Source: Prinsepia uniflora
Taxonomy: Eukaryota; Streptophyta; Magnoliopsida; Rosales; Rosaceae
Length of the DNA stretch: 64,000 nucleotides
Direction of reading: 5' to 3'
Assembly: GCA_032719365.1 (NCBI GenBank)
Contig: CM064868.1
Location: 4,618,001 to 4,682,000, forward strand
The notes beneath the pieces were generated by a model, which was not told the DNA's origin, made no database searches, and was given only the letters and a program-made list of their open reading frames with translations. Shown here one piece after another: positions 23,090 through 35,335 of the stretch (positions are counted from its first letter, which is position 1; each line of letters starts with the position of its first letter). The position numbers were made by a program, and so were the translations under genes.

Positions 23090-23637
23090 ATCTTCCTAAC
23101 CCAACCCACCCATCTAGCATACCTGCTCTGTCTCTAGGGACATCTCTGGCAGCCTCGCTGTTCGCTACTGGAAATCGACTATGTGAGTTCGCAAAGCTGC
23201 TAGAACTCAACTTCGAATTCGAGCAGATTCCCATTGCCTAATGTCCATCTCTGAAATAGTCCTCATACTATTCCTCCCATTCCCTTTCTTTTTGGCAGCC
23301 ACCACAATCCGCTGCACCAAAAACCGAAACGAAGAGGCATGTCCAATATTGGGCTTCTCTTTCTTCCCTCGGAGCCAAATCTTTGATATGGAGAAGCTCT
23401 CCCTCTTGCTCCTCCCAATGCTTGCACTACTGGTCCCTTGAGTTTCAAGGCTTCCAATTACTTCAATCCCACTGAATTTGAATTCTCTCATTGACTCACA
23501 ATCACAATAGGACATTGCTTGCCTGTGTTCTAGATTCAATGGCTTCTTGCTTGCTTGATTTTTCATTAAGGCTCTAATGGGCACTTACAACGAAGATTTT
23601 TCATCCATTACATATGCAAATGACCCCATGAAAAAAC
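23090..23637 (-). pseudogene. ATL46-like RING-H2 gene, C-terminal fragment
   Basis: In minus sense it begins FMGSFAYVMDEKSSL, then an in-frame TAA (about 23592), then VPIRALMKNQASKKP. It continues to SFSISKIWLRGKKEKPN and ends RTISEMDIRQWE at about 23230. These are the conserved C-terminal blocks of the large plant ATL46/ATL13-type E3 ligases. The RING-bearing half of the same gene lies in the correct order and strand at 61877-62465. About 38 kb of retroelements start at 23638. Besides the TAA, the final codons read into unrelated sequence. It cannot encode a working ligase. Confidence 0.85.
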
Positions 23638-24133
23638 TGTTAGGAAATTAATTCTTCGCCACGCAAGTACTAGAAATAAAGATGGAAGAAAGGAAATAAA
23701 GATGGAAGAAAGGAAATAAAGAAGTCAAGAACGCAACAGATTTAACGAGATTCACCCAAATAACTTGCCTACGTCCTCATAGAGTTTTCACCTTCACTAT
23801 GAGAGAATACAAAATACAAGATTACACCACTCAAGTTTATACCCAACCCAAGCTCCTGTATCCAATAAGATACCCCTTGTACACTCTCTCTCAACCTAGA
23901 AGATCACTCTACCCCAAGAGCTATGTACACTTTTGAAACACTCATAACTCACCTTACTTCTATACCTGAAGATCCTTAGAATTACTCTCACTCACTCCTT
24001 TGTGATGTGTTCTCCTTGATTTTCAAATGTGGCCAAAATCTTCTCCTTATATAGTGCTTATGGAAGTTTCTAGATCCCTTCATTAAAGTGCATTCATGAA
24101 CTTTTTTCAATTAATGCTCTTTCATGAATCTTC
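23638..24133 (-). mobile_element. Copia-like LTR, interrupted (first part)
   Basis: It starts TGTTAGGAAATTAATTC at the break in the ATL fragment. It contains a 17 bp direct duplication (GAAAGGAAATAAAGATG type, 23685-23720). In minus sense it has GCACTATATAAGGAG as a TATA-like element at about 24040-24055. After element 2 it resumes at 37520-37629. The same terminal sequence reappears at 63970 at the window edge. It resembles a Ty1/copia LTR read backwards, but no coding region or partner LTR is present. Confidence 0.55.
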
Positions 24134-27100
24134 TGACAGGACCCACCCCGATTATCGCCTCGATAATCGGGAAGCATCCTGCTCCCGTCTGACAAGCGAA
24201 TCCAAAAGACCGGAAAACTAAATAATATTACAACACACCCATTGTCAGACCAGGGAGATTAAACAAATACATCCGACTGGACGTCAAGTCCACAGTTTCA
24301 CAGAGCATGACATTACAAAACAGGTTAAAGAACAAATCCTACTCTGTGAACTAACTACTCCGCAACGGAAAACTTTATGCCTCCGCCTCTGCCTCGGCGC
24401 TTGCCCCCGCACTTGTACCACGACCTGGAGGGAATTTAAAACAACAAAGTGTGAGTGGACCGAAACATAAGTTTTACCGGAAAACAGTTTTCGAAATCAG
24501 TTTCGCCCTCCAGTTTTGTAACACGTATGCATAACCGAATATTCAAAAATCGCGTATTAAACCTTTGAAAACTCTTTTTCGAAACACATGAAAAACGTTA
24601 AAGATATTCGTCATAACTTATGTAAAACAACTTAATATTACTAGAATCCAGAAACTGTCATTTTGAAACATCAATTGCACAAATCAAGTAAAGACTGAAT
24701 CAATAATCACAATTAAGCCGTTGGATCCATCCGAGTCTTTAAACTCAATATCAGGCCTTCCCGGGATATCAACGAGTCTTTAAACTCAAAACATGATCAA
24801 TAGGCCTCGGGGGTATCACAATAATCGAGTCTTTAAACTCACGAGTCTTTAAACTCAATCCGGGTCTTTAAACCCAATTTTCGGGCCCGCCCCCGTCATC
24901 AATAAACCGGGTCTTTAAACCCAAAACCAGATCCAACAATCAACCGGGTCTTTAAACCCAAAACCGTTTTTAAACACAATAAACCAGGATTCATCATAAA
25001 CCGTTTTCCAACATCATTCCGAAATCATATCACGTCATAATAGGACTTATGTCCGAATTCACATGCAAATTCCAAAACATGCAATTCCCGAAATCACTTC
25101 ACAATTATAATCAAGACATCATAAATCCGTAACATGCATAATCATATCCAGATTCTTCATCAAAACATCATTCATGCATAAGCAAAAACCGTAACCTCGA
25201 AATGCGTGAAATACGATGAATATCTCGAAAAGCGTGAAAATACGTAAAATCGAAATATCATATCACCATCATAAAATCATATGTAAAACCATAAGATAAA
25301 TAAGTAAAATAGTCATGCATGCCCAGTTTAGAAATCAAAAAGTCCACTCACGGTTTTAGGACGCGTCAATCGCGTCCCGCGCGCTCCTCCGTAGCTTCGG
25401 AAATGTCCGGGCCTGTAAAAACGTACAAGAAGGGTTACAAACATCCTCAAATAGCTCGTATGATTTTTCCTAATTTTCCCGGATTTTTCGGCGAAATTAA
25501 ACTTAGAGACTTAACCTTCCGGACTCCCGAAATTATCCCGAATGACTCCCGATCCACTCGAACTCTAAAGATAAAATGTTAATTAAACTAAAAGGATTAA
25601 ATCTCATGTTGACCGTGATCGGAGTTAACATCGCACGCGCCGTCACGCGCCGCCCAATGTGGCTGCGCGTGAAGGCCACGCGCCAAGCTACAGTACCTTC
25701 GTCCTTACCCGAATAGACTGATAAACGGGTCTGATACCCGCGGCTCAACCCGATTAGTTCACCCTCAATTCTCAATCGATTCTTCCCATTTTCAATCCTA
25801 TTATCTTCTCTAATCGATAAATTTTAGGTCTGCATTAACGGTTAACCTCGACCAACACTAAATCGACCCAACTCAAGCTCGAACAGTCGATCAAGTTGAC
25901 GTCTGGAACTCGCCCTACGCGGTTCCATTTCCAAATTAACTTCACCAGTAGCTTAAGGGGACTTAGAAGAACTCAATGGCACAAACAATTTAACTCGCCG
26001 TTACCTGGAAGTCGTCGTCCTCAACACTGGTTTTCCTCTGAAACTGAGACTCAGGTTCCCGGCCAACCAGTCCTCTTCCTCCTTCGATTTTTTGCACGGT
26101 TGTGCTCGTAGTGACCCCAGAAGTCTAACACGGCCCTTGGTTTCATTCAACACGCCTCAGGAATTGAATTCGATTTTTCCCACCAACTGGTTCATCTCGG
26201 AACTGGTACCTGAGCTCCTGAGCAATCCTTGCTCAATTCACTTGATCTCGTGCACGGTTATGTTTCTGCTGCTCCCAGAAAGCTCTGTGTGTGTCTGAAA
26301 TGGTCCCAAAACCCGTAGGGAATGAACTCTGAGATTTCCCCCCAAAAACCCGAAAATGGTTCTTAACTGTTTCTCTCAATCTCAGCCTTCACACTGATGC
26401 ACAAACAACCCCAAATGAATCCTCACTTCATTCCCATACACGGTTAATCGATAGAATGGAAAACAGCCCGTGGGAGACCCAACTGAGGTCTCTGAAAATG
26501 TCTCCCACGCACATAGAAGCCATGGCCATTTCTTTAACCCAGCCCGTGCTCTGTGTGGCCTCAGTCTGTTCACCAATGTCCCCCTCTGCTTCAATCAACT
26601 TAAACAATGCATCTGATCATTCCACTAGGCCATAAACAATTGAACGCACAAGACACCACGGCCGTGCACTCTGTTTTACACGGTGGTGAACAGTACCCCG
26701 TGTAAAAAGACCAAAATGCCCTCAGGGCAAAAATTACCAAGATGCTCTCCAACTTCCGTGACCCGTAACTCGGTCATCCAACGTCCGTTTTACGCGTGCC
26801 GCCTGTCGTTGTACTCGGGACCTCGAGACAAACCTTACGGTCTTCGAATCATGTGAAAACCAATTGTCAAGGAAAAAGTCAACTTTTTCCCATATAACGT
26901 CCAAATTACGATAATGCCCCTGAACTTCCAAACATCATAACTTTCGTCTCGAGCGTCCGAATCGGACGTGCCACCTGTATATAAACTCGTGACGTCCCAA
27001 ACTACGTCACGGTCATCGTTCAACGTCCGTTCGACCTCCCAATCAAAAAGTCAACAATTTGACCATACGAATCACAAGGGTAAAAACGTCATTTTATTCA

Positions 27101-27143
27101 ATATTTTACAATATTACATTTTCAGAATGTCCGAGGCGTTACA
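24134..27143 (-). repeat. 3' LTR of element 2
   Basis: It is 3010 bp and bounded by TGACAGGACCC and GGCGTTACA on the plus strand. Internal landmarks: a CCTGGAGGG..GTGAGTGGAC block (24424-24458), the dyad array 24733-24959, an ACGCGC-rich segment (about 25630-25690), and duplicated blocks ending in the inverted GTGACGT/ACGTCAC pair (26989-27010). No gene is present; short ORFs are incidental. Confidence 0.95.
24733..24959. repeat. Array of dyad units GAGTCTTTAAACTC / GGGTCTTTAAACCC
   Basis: Seven 14 nt units occur: four with GAGT..ACTC arms, then three with GGGT..ACCC arms. Position 2 and its partner position 13 change together (A-T to G-C), keeping the dyad. The matching array in the right LTR is at 35109-35335. 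Confidence 0.9.
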
Positions 27144-27170
27144 ATATCCCCCCCCCCCCCCCCCCCCTTT
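27144..27170 (-). promoter_or_regulatory. Polypurine tract of element 2 with a 20-nt G run
   Basis: A run of 20 C on the plus strand (27148-27167) next to the 3' LTR is a G20 polypurine tract in transcription sense. Element 3 has only six G at the same place, so the tract has probably expanded by slippage. Confidence 0.8.
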
Positions 27171-27191
27171 AAGAAATTTCGTCCCGAAATT

Positions 27192-30100
27192 TCAAGGAAA
27201 CAAGTAGGGGAACTGTTCTTGCATCTGTGCTTCGGGTTCCCATGTGGCTTCCTCCACATTCTGGTTCCTCCAAAGGACCTTTACCAGAGGAACGGTCTTC
27301 CGACGTAGCACCTTATCCTTCCTGTCCAAAATCTGCACTGGCTGTTCCTCAAAGCTCAAGTCTTCTCGGAGTTCAATGGGTTGTTCCTCCAGTACATGAG
27401 ATGCGTCAAACACATATTTCCGCAACATCGACACATGAAAAACGTCGTGGACCCTCGAAAGTTCGGGCGGTAGTGCTAACCTGTAGGCCACCGGGCCAAT
27501 CCTCTCGGTAATCTCATACGGTCCGATATAACGAGGGCTCAACTTCCCTCGCCTGCCGAATCTCGCCACACCCTTCCAAGGGGACAGTTTCAGAAATACC
27601 CGATCTCCGACCGCAAACTCAAGATCTCTAATCCGATGGTCCACATAGCTCTTTTGTCTGTCTTGGGCTGCCTTGAGCCTATCCCTGATGAGTTTGACCT
27701 TCTCGGTTGTCAGTTCCACCAATTCGGATTTAGTCAGCTTCCTTTCACCCACATCCGTCCAACACAACGGGGTTCTGCACTGCCGTCCGTACAAGGCTTC
27801 GTACGGAGCCATACCAATGCTCGCCTGATAGCTGTTGTTGTAGGCAAATTCCATCAAGGCTAGATGTGATTCCCAAGTGTCCTGAAATTGCAGAACGCAA
27901 GCTCGCATCATATCCTCCAATATCTGGATGGTCCGCTCAGACTGGCCGTCAATCTGAGGATGAAATGCAGTACTGAAACGGAGTTTCGTCCCAAAGGCTT
28001 CCTGTAGACTTTGCCAAAACCGAGAAGTAAACCTCGGGTCTCTGCCAGAAACTATTGATTCTGGAGTACCGTGCAAACGGATGATTTCATCGATAAACAA
28101 CTGAGCCAACTGTGTCATTCTGAAGTTCTCTCGCACCGGCAAGAAATGAGCTGATTTCATAAACCTGTCCACAATCACCCAAACTCCATCGTGACCTCTG
28201 GGTGTCCTAGGAAGTCCAAACACAAAATCCATCGTTAAGTGATCCCATTTCCATTCCGGGATAGGTAGTGGTTGCAAGGCTCCATAAGGTCGTTGTCTCT
28301 CAGCCTTCACTTGCTGGCAAATCAGACACTTGCTGACAAACTCGGCAATCTCCCATTTCATACCCGGCCACCAGTAGTGCTCTCGCAAGGTACGATACAT
28401 CTTGGTCCCACTAGGATGCATCGCGTAGGCCGAACTATGAGCCTCGTCCAAGATCTCCTTCTTCAGTGCCTCAACGTCGGGCACACACAACCGTCATTCT
28501 TTTAGCAAAGCTTCATCCTTCCTGACTGTGAAATCTAGCCGCTCACCGGCTTCCACTTCAATCCGAAGTACACACGAGACAGGATCTTGAGATTGAGCCT
28601 CAACGATCCGATCGATTAAGAGTGACCTCACATGAAAATTGGCCAGCAAGACACCTTGGCCATCCAATCCCAAATCAATGCTAGTTTTGCGGAGTTCAAC
28701 CAAAAGTGGTAAATGAACCGTTCGTAGATGTTCTACAGAATGCGTTGACTTCCGGCTTAGAGCATCAGCCACCACATTGGCTTTTCCCGGGTGGTACTCA
28801 ATCGTGCAATCATAATCCTTAATTAGCTCTAGCCACCGTCGTTGCCTCACATTTAACTCCTTCTGAGTGAACAAGTACTTCAGGCTTTTGTGATCCGTGA
28901 ACATTCTGCAAGTCGCACCATACAGGTGATGTCTCCAAATTTTCAACGCATGCACCACAGCAGCTAACTCCAAGTCGTGCGTCGGATAATTGCGCTCATG
29001 CGATTTCAGCTGGCGCGAAGCATAGGCAATCACTTTCCCATGCTGCATTAGCACACATCCCAAACCCTGTAAGGATGCATCACTGTACACCTCGAATTCC
29101 CCACTGTCGTCTAGAAGGATCAGTATAGGAGCAGATGTCAACCTTTCCTTTAGCTCCCGAAAACTACGCTCACAATCGTCATCCCACTCAAACTTGACTC
29201 CCTTCCGCGTCAGTCGCGTTAACGGGGCAGCAATGGTAGAGAAACCCTCTACAAACCTCCTGTAGTAACCAGCCAAGCCCAAGAAACTTCTGACTTCAGT
29301 GACGGTCCTCGGTTGTTCCCACTTCGCCACTGCCTCAATTTTCTGAGAATCCACACTGATCTCGTCTGTTGAGATCACATGCCCCAAGAAACTCACGCTC
29401 GTCAACCAAAACTGACACTTGCTGAGCTTCGCATACAACTGGTTTTCCCTCAAGGTACCCAGCACCATCCTTAAGTGCTCCTCGTGCGGTTCCGCACTCC
29501 TCGAGTAGACTAGGATATCGTCAATGAACACGATGACAAAGCGATCCAAGTAAGGCTGCAACACTCGGTTCATCAAATCCATAAACGCTGCGGGTGCGTT
29601 GGTCAAACCAAACGGCATCACAAGGAACTCATAATGACCATAACGGGTCCTAAAGGCTGTCTTGGGTACATCCTCATCCTTAACCCGCAACTGATGATAC
29701 CCAGAACGAAGATCAATTTTGGAGAAGTACTGCGCTCCTCGCAGCTGCTCGAACAAATCATCGATCCGAGGCAACGGGTATTTGTTCCTGACTGTTACTT
29801 TATTCAGTTGCCTGTAATCGATGCAGAGTCTCAAACTCCCATCCTTTTTCTTCACAAACAACACCGGGGCTCCCCAGGGGGATACACTCGGTCGAATAAA
29901 CCCCATCTCAAGTAATTCTTGCAACTGCGCCTTCAGTTCTTTCAACTCAGCTGGCGCCATACGATACGGAGTCTGAGAGATAGGTTGCGTACCTGGAACC
30001 AGATCAATAGTGAATTCGACATCTCGATACGGTGGCAATCCCGGTAGATCCTCCGGAAAGACATCCGGGAACTCCCGTACTATCGGTTTATCCTCCACCC

Positions 30101-31697
30101 TCAATGGTGCAGCTCGTGAGTCCATCACTTGAGCTAAGTATCCCTGGCACCCTTTCCTCAACAACTTACTTGCCTTCAGGGCTGAAATCACTCCGACATG
30201 AGTTGCTCGTTGTATTCCCTGAAAGGTGGTTTCCAGTAACCCAGGGCTCCAAAAAGTAACCTTCTTATCGACAAATTCGATAGAAGCATGATGGAGCGTC
30301 AACCAATCCATTCCCAAAATGACATCAAAGTCATGCAAGTCCAAGAGTATCAAATCTGCTACCAGTCCAACGTCACCTACCATTACGGGACACTCCCGTA
30401 ACACTTGATTTACCATAAATACATCTCCCGTGGGTGTACTCACACCCAAGTCACAGTCCAAAGCGGACACCTCTCTACCCGCCAACAATTCACAGTCCCA
30501 TGATATAAATGAATGAGTAGCTCCGGGATCAATTAAAGCACAAACATCATGCCCAAAGATCGTGAGTGTACCTGTCACAACACCAGGTGCTGCCCTGGCC
30601 TCCTACTGCGTAACAGCAAAAACTCGGGCCTGTGGTCCAGCTGCTCGCCCACGGCCCCGACCCCTCTGTCCATTAGCCGCTCCAGCACCACCTCCTCTAG
30701 TACTCCCAGTTCCAGAAACTGCAGCTGTGCTCCGTCCCTGCTCTGCTCCACCCCGACCTGCTCCACCACGTGGCAAAGATGGACACTCCCTCTGATAGTG
30801 GCCCCGCTCGCCACAGAAGAAACAGATAACACTGGAAGCATCGCGAACAAAACCACCACTCTGCCGTCCTGTGGAAGCGACTGAAGTCGCGCTCGCCTGC
30901 GGAGCAGTCTGCGCCCTAGGCGCTCGGAATCCGGGACTCTGATAGTTACCAGGCCTACCATAACGATCATTGTCTGCAGATGAGGCTCCACCATAACGTC
31001 CCTTCTTCGAGGCTCTCTGACCATACGATCCAGGATATGAACGCTCTCGACGTTGTCCTCCACCAGGGTACTGTGGACGTGTCGGGAGACTGGCCTCAAC
31101 CCGCACTGCGGCATCTGAAAACTCCCTGAGAGAAGCAAAAGCTCCGGCCGTCACAATGGCCCGTATCTCACCCCTTAGGCCAAGCTCAAACCTACGACAT
31201 TTCTCAGCCTCAGTAGATACAAAGGTAGGAGCAAAACGGGCTAGCATATGAAACTTCTGCTCATACTCAGCTACTGACATGCTCCCCTGTTGGAGCTGCA
31301 GAAACTCGGTCTCCCTAGCATCACGGAATGAACGGGGATAATACTGATCCAGAAACCGTTCACGAAAGGTCTCCCAAGTCACTATACGGGTATCCCAACC
31401 CGACAACTCCAGAGTGTACCACCACTCATAAGCAGATCCATCAAGCAAAAAGGTAGCCAATACAACTCGTTCCTCAGGAGGACAGTGCATCACAGCAAAA
31501 ATCCGCTCGAACCGAGAAATCCAACGGTGAGCATCCTCGGGATCCGCTCCACCACTAAACACCGTAGCCCCAAGACGCTGGGCTCGCTCGATCGAAGCAC
31601 TCTCGGCATCACCATTAAGTCGTGGAGGGGGTTCGCGTCGCGGAGGTATGGCCGATCGTCCTTCTCTGAAAGAGGCATAAGTTAGTACAATAATCAA
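27192..31697 (-). pseudogene. Element 2 Gag-Pol, two stops, lost start and integrase mutation
   Basis: Three same-frame segments (31697-30603, 30578-28494, 28490-27192) align along their length with the intact polyprotein of element 3. Gag has a CCHC knuckle (CFFCGERGHYQREC); its usual ATG reads ATA at 31647-31649. A TAG (30603) ends Gag before protease (IDPGATHSF). RT (FIDDILVYS) and RNase H (YSDASLQGLG) look intact. A TGA (28494) precedes the integrase HHCC finger. In integrase the second catalytic Asp is Gly (IVSGRDPRF against IVSDRDPRF in element 3). The C terminus has a chromodomain (VLRRKTVPLVKVLWRN, EEATWEPE), placing it in the Tekay/Del lineage. Confidence 0.95.
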
Positions 31698-31734
31698 GGC
31701 ACACCCGAGTGCCAGACACGAATCGTAAACCTAG

Positions 31735-31746
31735 GCTCTGATACCA
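31735..31746 (-). promoter_or_regulatory. Primer-binding site of element 2 (initiator Met tRNA)
   Basis: In sense orientation TGGTATCAGAGC lies 2 nt after the 5' LTR. It is the standard plant initiator-methionine tRNA primer site. Confidence 0.93.
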
Positions 31747-32210
31747 ATTGACAGGACCCACCCCGATTATCGCCTCAATAATCGGGAAGCATCCTGCTCC
31801 CGTCTGACAATCGAATCCAAAAGACCGGAAAACTAAATAATATTACAACACACTCATTGTCAGACCAGGGAGATTAAACAAATACATCCGACTGGACGTC
31901 AAGTCCACAGTTTCACAGAGCATAATATTACAAAACAGGTTAAAGAAAAAATCCTACTCTATGAACTAACTACTCCGCAACGGAAAACTTTATGCCTCCG
32001 CCTCTGCCTCGGTGCTTGCCCCCGCACTTGTACCACGACCTGGAGGGAATTTAAAACAAAAAAGTGTGAGTGGACCGAAACATAAGTTTTACCGGAAAAC
32101 AGTTTTCGAAATCGGTTTCGCCCTCCAGTTTTGTAACACGTATGCATAACCGAATATTCAAAAATCGCGTATGAAAACTTTGAAAACTCTTTTTTCGAAA
32201 CACATGAAAT

Positions 32211-34964
32211 GACAGGACCCGTCCCAACTGGACCTCGATAACCGTGCCTGGTCCTGCTCCCGTCTGACAAGTCAACTGAAGTCCCGAAAGTACCCTTCAG
32301 CACCTGTCAGACCAGGGATAACTGTACTGATTTCTGCTCATGCCTCCGCCTCGAGATCATCCCCGAACGTTGTGCCACGGCCTGGAGGGTCATAAAAAAC
32401 AAAGGTGTGAGTGGATAAAAATATATTCGTTAAAATACATTTGCAAAGACAGCCTTTACCCTCCAGTTTTACAAATCATGCATGCATAGGAAAACAGATG
32501 AAACACAAATACTGGCTTTTAGCCAAACCATATAATAAGTCAAACTTCCGGCTCTCAGGCCAAACACATGAAAACATAGTCACCTGGCCACACGGACCAA
32601 AACTCGTACTCAATACCAGTACGCAACATCAAACAGTACTCTGCACAAGGTCACAATCAATTACTCAATCAATCAATCAATCAATCCATACTATTCACAA
32701 GTGCACAAACCATCACACTGTCACATCTGCACTACGCGTAGGCCAACATCCAGCCACACTCTCGGGATCAGACACATCTGGGCTCAACCCTCGGGCTCAG
32801 TCACATCTGGGCGAACACATCCCCAGGCTCAGACACTTCCGAGTGGTACATCCAGGCTCAGTCGCATTCGAGAAGTTGGCTTACCATAATAACTCACAAT
32901 CATACCATCACATCCCCAAGCACCGGCCGACTAGGTAATCCCCTAGCTCCGACCGTCTGGGCATCCATAGTCACCATCACAATCACAAGGAAAACCATCC
33001 GGGATCATGTCCCAAAAACATGTCAATCAAATCCATGACTCAATCCACGTCAAATCATTACCAACCGGGACTCAAGCCCAAATATGCTTTACACGTAATT
33101 CCGTAAAATCATATAGAAAACATTATAATAATCCAGAAATCATTCTTAACTCATTAATTCATTAAAATATCCATTTTGAAATCATTTTGACTCCGGGCCT
33201 AGTCCAAAATATCATTTACACATTTCTCGTAAAACGTGCCCGAATTATCGATTAAAATAATCATTAAATCATAAATAATCATCCAAACAAATAATGACAT
33301 CATTGCAAACCAAATCATGCAATCAATCATGTAAAACATTTAACTACGCATGCATATCAAGTTATAAAACAAACGTCCACTCACACACCGTCCAACTGCT
33401 CGTTTCCCGCGCTGCACGCGTTTCCGTAATTTCCGACACTTGCCAGGAATCCTGAATCCTGTCCAAAATCATTACTCAGGTCACTAAGAACCTAATTATC
33501 ATCATATTAATTCATCATAATTTTCCGGGAATTTAATATTAATTTAATACGTAACTCAAACCTTCGGACCCTCGAAACATTATCGAGACGGCGTCCGATC
33601 AACTCGCAACCAAAACCAAATATGTTCGTTACATTAAATAGGACAAGTTTCATGTTGACCGTACCTCGAAATTCCCACTCACGCGCCCCCACGCGCCGCC
33701 GTGAATGGCAGCGCGTGGTTGCCACGCGCCTTGAACAGTAACGGTGAACAGTGACCTTCTTCACCCGTTTACCTGGTAAACGGGTCCGGCTAGCCCGCGA
33801 TGCAACCCGACTGGAATCCTGTCCATTCCGAGTTAATTCCTTCAATTAATTACTTTAATTGCATCATCATAAACCCAATTGCAGTTCTGTAATTTGATTT
33901 ACAACAATTCTCACCTCAATCCCGTCGACTTTGAGTTTGAAATATCAAAGAACCCGCCATGACTGTTCATCTTCGAATTACACCCATTTCCATCAAATTC
34001 TTGTAATTGATTCATGGAGAAGCATCGTGGAACACTGGGAAACACATTTACAATATCAATTTCATTGTTCTCGACCTCCAATCCATTCGACTCAAGCTCG
34101 AATTTTTGAAGCTTTCCCCGTCTCTGTTCTAAGCCAAAACAACCTTAATTTCCTTCGTTCTTGATCCAGTTCGACTCGTCTCACTCCCAGAAGGTTAAAT
34201 ACAACCTCAATTTCACTCAAAAACACGCACAACATCAAATTCGATCCAAGCTTTCTTAAAGTTATTTTCGGGTTTGTTCTCGGGTTTACAGTTTGATTTC
34301 CTTCAATTATCCCTTCAATTCTACTCGTGTTTCTCTCTGATTTCCTCTTCCCATCTCAGGTACCAACTATTTGTCCCCCCTTACCGTCAATTTGATCAAA
34401 ACAATTTCAAAGGGGAATGGGCGGTTTTGTTTGTTTGTATTAGGCATTTAGCCACTAATCTTCCTCTAATGGTGACAGATGTCACCACATAATCAATCCT
34501 CATCCAAATTAGTTGACTCACCAGATTAATCACACACTTATCCATACTTCAACCAATTACCATTTTACCCTTACTAGCATAAATTACCAAAATACCCCTC
34601 ATTGTTCTAGACCCATAACTTTTTCGTTCGGACTCCGATTGACGCATGCCGCCTGTCTACAGATTCAGCGTCCCGAGACCTATCCAACGATACTTCCAAA
34701 AAGTCCAAACAATGTCCCGATCAAAAAGGCAACTTTCGGCCCCTTTCACCAACTTCCGCACGTCATAACTTTTTCCTCGAATGTCGGAATTGGACGTGCC
34801 ACCTGTCTATGAACTCGTGACGTCCCAAACTACGTCACGGTCATCGGTCAAAGTCCGTTTGACCGTTCAAATTAAAAGTCAACTTTTCGCCTAATTCCAG
34901 GGGCAAAATCGTCATTTTCCCCAAAGTTTCCAATTTTTCTTTTTCTAATTTCTGGGTCATTACA
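32211..34964 (-). mobile_element. Solo LTR of a related chromovirus family
   Basis: The 2754 bp start TGACAGGACCCG and end GGTCATTACA. TGAAA is duplicated at 32206-32210 and 34965-34969, and the uninterrupted site is visible at about 24591 in the other LTR of element 2. There is no coding or primer site inside. Sequence and layout match 45605-48239 (same family) and more distantly the other LTRs. It contains a (TCAA)n run at 32652-32680. At the dyad-array position it has a different repeat built on CTCAGACACWTCYG-type units (32757-32870). Confidence 0.95.
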
Positions 34965-35108
34965 TGAAAAAAGTTACAGAGATTCGTCATAACTTATGTA
35001 AAACAACTTAATATTACCAGAATCCAGAAACTGTCATTTTGAAACATCAATTGCACAAATCAAGTAAAGAGTGAATCAATAATCACAATTAAGCCGTTGG
35101 ATCCATCC

Positions 35109-35335
35109 GAGTCTTTAAACTCAATATCAGGCCTTCCCGGGATATCAACGAGTCTTTAAACTCAAAACATGATCAATAGGCCTCGGGGGTATCACAATAA
35201 TCGAGTCTTTAAACTCACGAGTCTTTAAACTCAATCCGGGTCTTTAAACCCAATTTTTGGGCCCGCCCCCGTCATCAATAAACCGGGTCTTTAAACCCAA
35301 AACCAGATCCAACAATCAACCGGGTCTTTAAACCC
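35109..35335. repeat. Dyad array in the 5' LTR of element 2
   Basis: It has the same seven-unit GAGT/GGGT arrangement as 24733-24959. Confidence 0.9.

Noticed and set aside
24733..24959. CRISPR-like regular short repeats
   Set aside because: Units are 14 nt near-palindromes with irregular, repetitive spacers, lie inside a plant LTR and recur in every related LTR. No cas genes; the genome is eukaryotic.
32411..32938. 175-codon ORF in the solo LTR
   Set aside because: It is rich in simple TCAA-derived repeats (ITQSINQSI) and lies in a non-coding LTR with no homologue frame in the sister LTR.
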